This document shows positions 61,883 to 64,000 of a stretch of 64,000 bases of DNA, piece after piece. The first letter of the stretch is position 1. Every line of letters starts with the position of its first letter. Position numbers and translations under genes: made by a program. A model generated the notes under the pieces. It was not told the DNA's origin and did no database searches. It was given only the letters and a program-made list of their open reading frames with translations. The DNA is taken from positions 6,100,501 to 6,164,500 of the forward strand of contig NZ_CP107968.1 in the NCBI RefSeq assembly GCF_036084755.1, in the 5' to 3' direction. This DNA is from Streptomyces sp. NBC_00370. Lineage in GTDB: Bacteria; Actinomycetota; Actinomycetes; Streptomycetales; Streptomycetaceae.

Positions 61883-62867
61883 GCGCGGACGGCCGGCCAG
61901 CCACGGGTCCGACACCAGGCTGCCGACGGGCACCCGGCCGACCGACGGGCGGCCTTCGCTGCCGGGCCGGGCCGAGCGGCGCAAACTGGCGCGCCGGGTC
62001 AAGAACCGCCGCCGCAGATCGGCCGTGGTCGAGGTGCCCGTCCTGATCGTCGTCGCCGTACTCATCGCGCTCGTGCTCAAGACCTTCCTGGTCCAGGCGT
62101 TCGTGATCCCCTCCGGTTCGATGGAGGAGACGATCCGGATCAGCGACCGGGTCCTGGTGGACAAGCTGACGCCCTGGTTCGGCTCGAAGCCGAGCCGCGG
62201 CGACGTGGTCGTCTTCAAGGACCCCGGCGGCTGGCTGAAGGACGAGAAGCCCACCGCCGACACCTCACCCGCCGGCGTCAAACAGCTCAAGCAGGGACTG
62301 ACGTTCATCGGACTGCTGCCGTCGGCCGACGAGCAGGATCTGATCAAGCGAGTGATCGCGGTCGGCGGTGACACCGTCAAATGTTGTGACAAGGATGGCA
62401 AAGTCACCGTCAACGGAACGCCCCTGAACGAGCCGTATCTTCACCCGGGGAACCCGCCGTCCACACTCTCGTTCGAGGTGAAGGTGCCGGCCGGGCGGAT
62501 CTTCGTCATGGGAGATCACCGCTCCGACTCGGCCGATTCCCGCTTCCATCTGAACGAGAAATACCAGGGCACGGTGGCGGAGTCCGAGGTCGTGGGGCGT
62601 GCGGTGGTCATCGCCTGGCCGTTCGGCCACTGGCGCAGACTGGAGGAACCGGCCACGTACGCTTCGGTGGCCGAGGCGCGTGCGGGTCCTGCGGCGGCGT
62701 CAGTACGTACGAATAGTGTGATCCCCCAGGATCGCAACGGATTGGTCCGGCCCCCGGGCCCTGCGGAACTCCCGGTCGTTATGGGAGTGGTGGTCCTGTC
62801 CTGGAACCGGGACAGGCGCTCGTACAGCTCGTACAGAGCGAAACGCAGAGTGAATCGCACGGAGTGA
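61875..62867 (+). CDS. sipX: Type I signal peptidase (second of cluster)
   Basis: A 330-residue leader peptidase. Basic N-terminus (about 45 residues), anchor VPVLIVVAVLIALVLKTFLVQAF, catalytic Ser in IPSGSMEETIRISDRV, Lys in QDLIKRVIAVGGDTVKC, and GRIFVMGDHRSDSADSRFH. The C-terminal tail has a short hydrophobic run (LPVVMGVVVLSW) that may touch the membrane. It precedes sipY by 4 bases. Confidence 0.93.
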   Translation: MGKRGRPASHGSDTRLPTGTRPTDGRPSLPGRAERRKLARRVKNRRRRSAVVEVPVLIVVAVLIALVLKTFLVQAFVIPSGSMEETIRISDRVLVDKLTPWFGSKPSRGDVVVFKDPGGWLKDEKPTADTSPAGVKQLKQGLTFIGLLPSADEQDLIKRVIAVGGDTVKCCDKDGKVTVNGTPLNEPYLHPGNPPSTLSFEVKVPAGRIFVMGDHRSDSADSRFHLNEKYQGTVAESEVVGRAVVIAWPFGHWRRLEEPATYASVAEARAGPAAASVRTNSVIPQDRNGLVRPPGPAELPVVMGVVVLSWNRDRRSYSSYRAKRRVNRTE

Positions 62868-62871
62868 AGGA

Positions 62872-63882
62872 GTGGATGTGGGGGACGTGGCGGTCGGCGC
62901 ACGATCCGGACACGATGATCCCGAGGAGGGACACGAGCAGCTCGCCGAGTCGCCCGCAGCCGTGACCGATATGACGAACGACATGACGAAACCGGCGGCG
63001 CCGGGGAGCGGAGCAGGCACGGAATCCGGGAGCAGCACCGAGTACGGCGGCAGCGGCGGCCCCGGTGACGGCGAGGGCGACGGGGAAGATGACGGCGCGG
63101 CCGGCCGGCCGCGCAAGCAGCGCTCCTTCTGGAAGGAGCTGCCCCTGCTGATCGGGATCGCGCTGGTACTGGCGCTGCTGATCAAGACCTTCCTGGTGCA
63201 GGCGTTCTCCATCCCGTCCGACTCGATGCAGGACACCCTGCAGCGGGGCGACCGGGTGCTGGTGGACAAGCTCACCCCGTGGTTCGGCGCTGAGCCGCAG
63301 CGCGGCGAGGTGGTCGTCTTCCACGACCCGGGCGGCTGGCTCGAGGACACCCCGACGCCGGACCCGAACGTGGCGCAGAAGTTCCTCAGCTTCATCGGCC
63401 TGATGCCGTCGGCCGAGGAGAAGGACCTGATCAAGCGGGTCATCGCGGTCGGCGGTGACACGGTGAGCTGCGACAAGGGCGGCAAGGTCAAGGTCAACGG
63501 CCACGCGCTGCAGGAGTCCGGGTACATCTACCCGGGCAACACTCCGTGCGACGACGAGCCGTTCGGGCCGATCAAGGTCCCCGACGGCCGTATCTGGGTG
63601 ATGGGCGACCACCGGCAGAACTCGCTGGACTCCCGCTACCACCAGTCGCTGCCCGGCAACGGGACGGTCTCCACCGACGAGGTCGTCGGCCGGGCCATCG
63701 TCGTGGCATGGCCGGTCAACCGGTGGGACGCGCTGTCCGTGCCGAGCACCTTCGACCAGTCGGGGCTGAGCGCAACGGCAGGCGCGGCTCCGGTGGCGGT
63801 CGGCCTGGTGGGCGCCTTCCCGCTGGTGCTGTGGCGCAGGAAGCGCCGAACCCGTGGACTTACCGAGCGTAACCCCGGGTAA
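62872..63882 (+). CDS. sipY: Type I signal peptidase (third of cluster)
   Basis: A 336-residue leader peptidase with an acidic Gly/Ser/Asp-rich N-terminus of about 85 residues, anchor LPLLIGIALVLALLIKTFLVQ, catalytic Ser in IPSDSMQDTLQRGDRV (SDS in place of SGS), Lys in KDLIKRVIAVGGDTVSC and GRIWVMGDHRQNSLDSRYH. A C-terminal membrane segment (AAPVAVGLVGAFPLVLW) followed by RRKRR gives a two-anchor topology. GTG at 62872 or 62878. Confidence 0.93.
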   Translation: MDVGDVAVGARSGHDDPEEGHEQLAESPAAVTDMTNDMTKPAAPGSGAGTESGSSTEYGGSGGPGDGEGDGEDDGAAGRPRKQRSFWKELPLLIGIALVLALLIKTFLVQAFSIPSDSMQDTLQRGDRVLVDKLTPWFGAEPQRGEVVVFHDPGGWLEDTPTPDPNVAQKFLSFIGLMPSAEEKDLIKRVIAVGGDTVSCDKGGKVKVNGHALQESGYIYPGNTPCDDEPFGPIKVPDGRIWVMGDHRQNSLDSRYHQSLPGNGTVSTDEVVGRAIVVAWPVNRWDALSVPSTFDQSGLSATAGAAPVAVGLVGAFPLVLWRRKRRTRGLTERNPG

Positions 63883-63979
63883 GGTGCGGTCCCAGATCGT
63901 CGATCTCCGAGGATCTTGATCTCCGTGGATCACTCCCGGAAATCTCCGAGGATCACTCTCCGGAAATGGGGGCGCTGGG

Positions 63980-64000
63980 ATGAGCGGAACAGGACGGACC
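63980..64000 (+). CDS. sipZ: Start of a further gene, probably a fourth signal peptidase (partial)
   Basis: ATG at 63980 followed by MSGTGRT to the window edge, after a GGGGGCG stretch. Only seven codons are visible. The sipZ label comes from conserved order in Streptomyces and not from this fragment. Confidence 0.4.

Overview
This window is a block of Streptomyces core chromosome. The DNA is very GC-rich, codons end mostly in G or C, GTG and TTG starts are common, and several genes are Streptomyces hallmarks: a conservon-type sensor kinase (cvnA1), ndgR, hupS with a Lys/Ala-rich tail, nsdA, glcP and a cluster of type I signal peptidases. The gene order from cvnA1 to the sip cluster matches, from memory, the order in S. 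coelicolor (about SCO5544 to SCO5599).

Layout. 1-7100: conservon kinase, a 62-aa protein, an FAH-family hydrolase, gltX, a HAD hydrolase and five alternating tRNA-Gln/tRNA-Glu genes. 7100-11500: ndgR divergent from leuCD, a small conserved protein, hupS. 11285-18650: cofC, plsC-gpsA-ddlA, a lipoprotein, an AsnC/Lrp ligand-domain protein, thiL, thiD, rpmB. 18877-30080: a DAK2/FakA-like protein, recG, rsmD, coaD, a DivIVA/ATP-synthase-b-like coiled coil, yceD-rpmF-rnc-mutM, a CAP-domain secreted protein, acyP. 30300-38900: smc, glucose permease glcP, a TnpB insertion, ftsY, a prim-pol-like protein. 39313-46700: nsdA, then the nitrogen operon amtB-glnK-glnD behind a recognisable GlnR box, then ffh. 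55900-64000: an archaeal/eukaryotic-type prolyl-tRNA synthetase, an HExxH zinc protein, rpsP-khpA-rimM-trmD-rplS, and sipW-sipX-sipY plus the first codons of sipZ.

The most unusual region is 47122-54821. Here a complete eight-gene yhf cassette (yhfZ, yhfY, yhfU, yhfT, php, yhfS, yhfX, yhfW) lies convergent to ffh, inside otherwise housekeeping surroundings. It is the poorly understood yhf operon known from Escherichia coli, with the same gene set in a different order. It combines two PLP enzymes, a phosphopentomutase-like metalloenzyme, a phosphotriesterase-homology hydrolase, a multi-spanning membrane protein, a DUF2620 protein, a PRD-only protein and a DNA-binding regulator. Key catalytic residues are intact in all four enzymes. 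A 23-bp element (20/23 identical) occurs in front of both yhfZ and yhfY. At yhfZ it contains a palindrome that fills the spacer of an apparently leaderless promoter.

Other points of interest are an intact TnpB with a readable right end that predicts its guide from flanking DNA, a dispersed repeat that supplies the stop codon of a lipoprotein gene, a low-complexity insertion in the SMC hinge, in-frame 15-bp repeats in rimM, and a long inverted repeat downstream of ffh.
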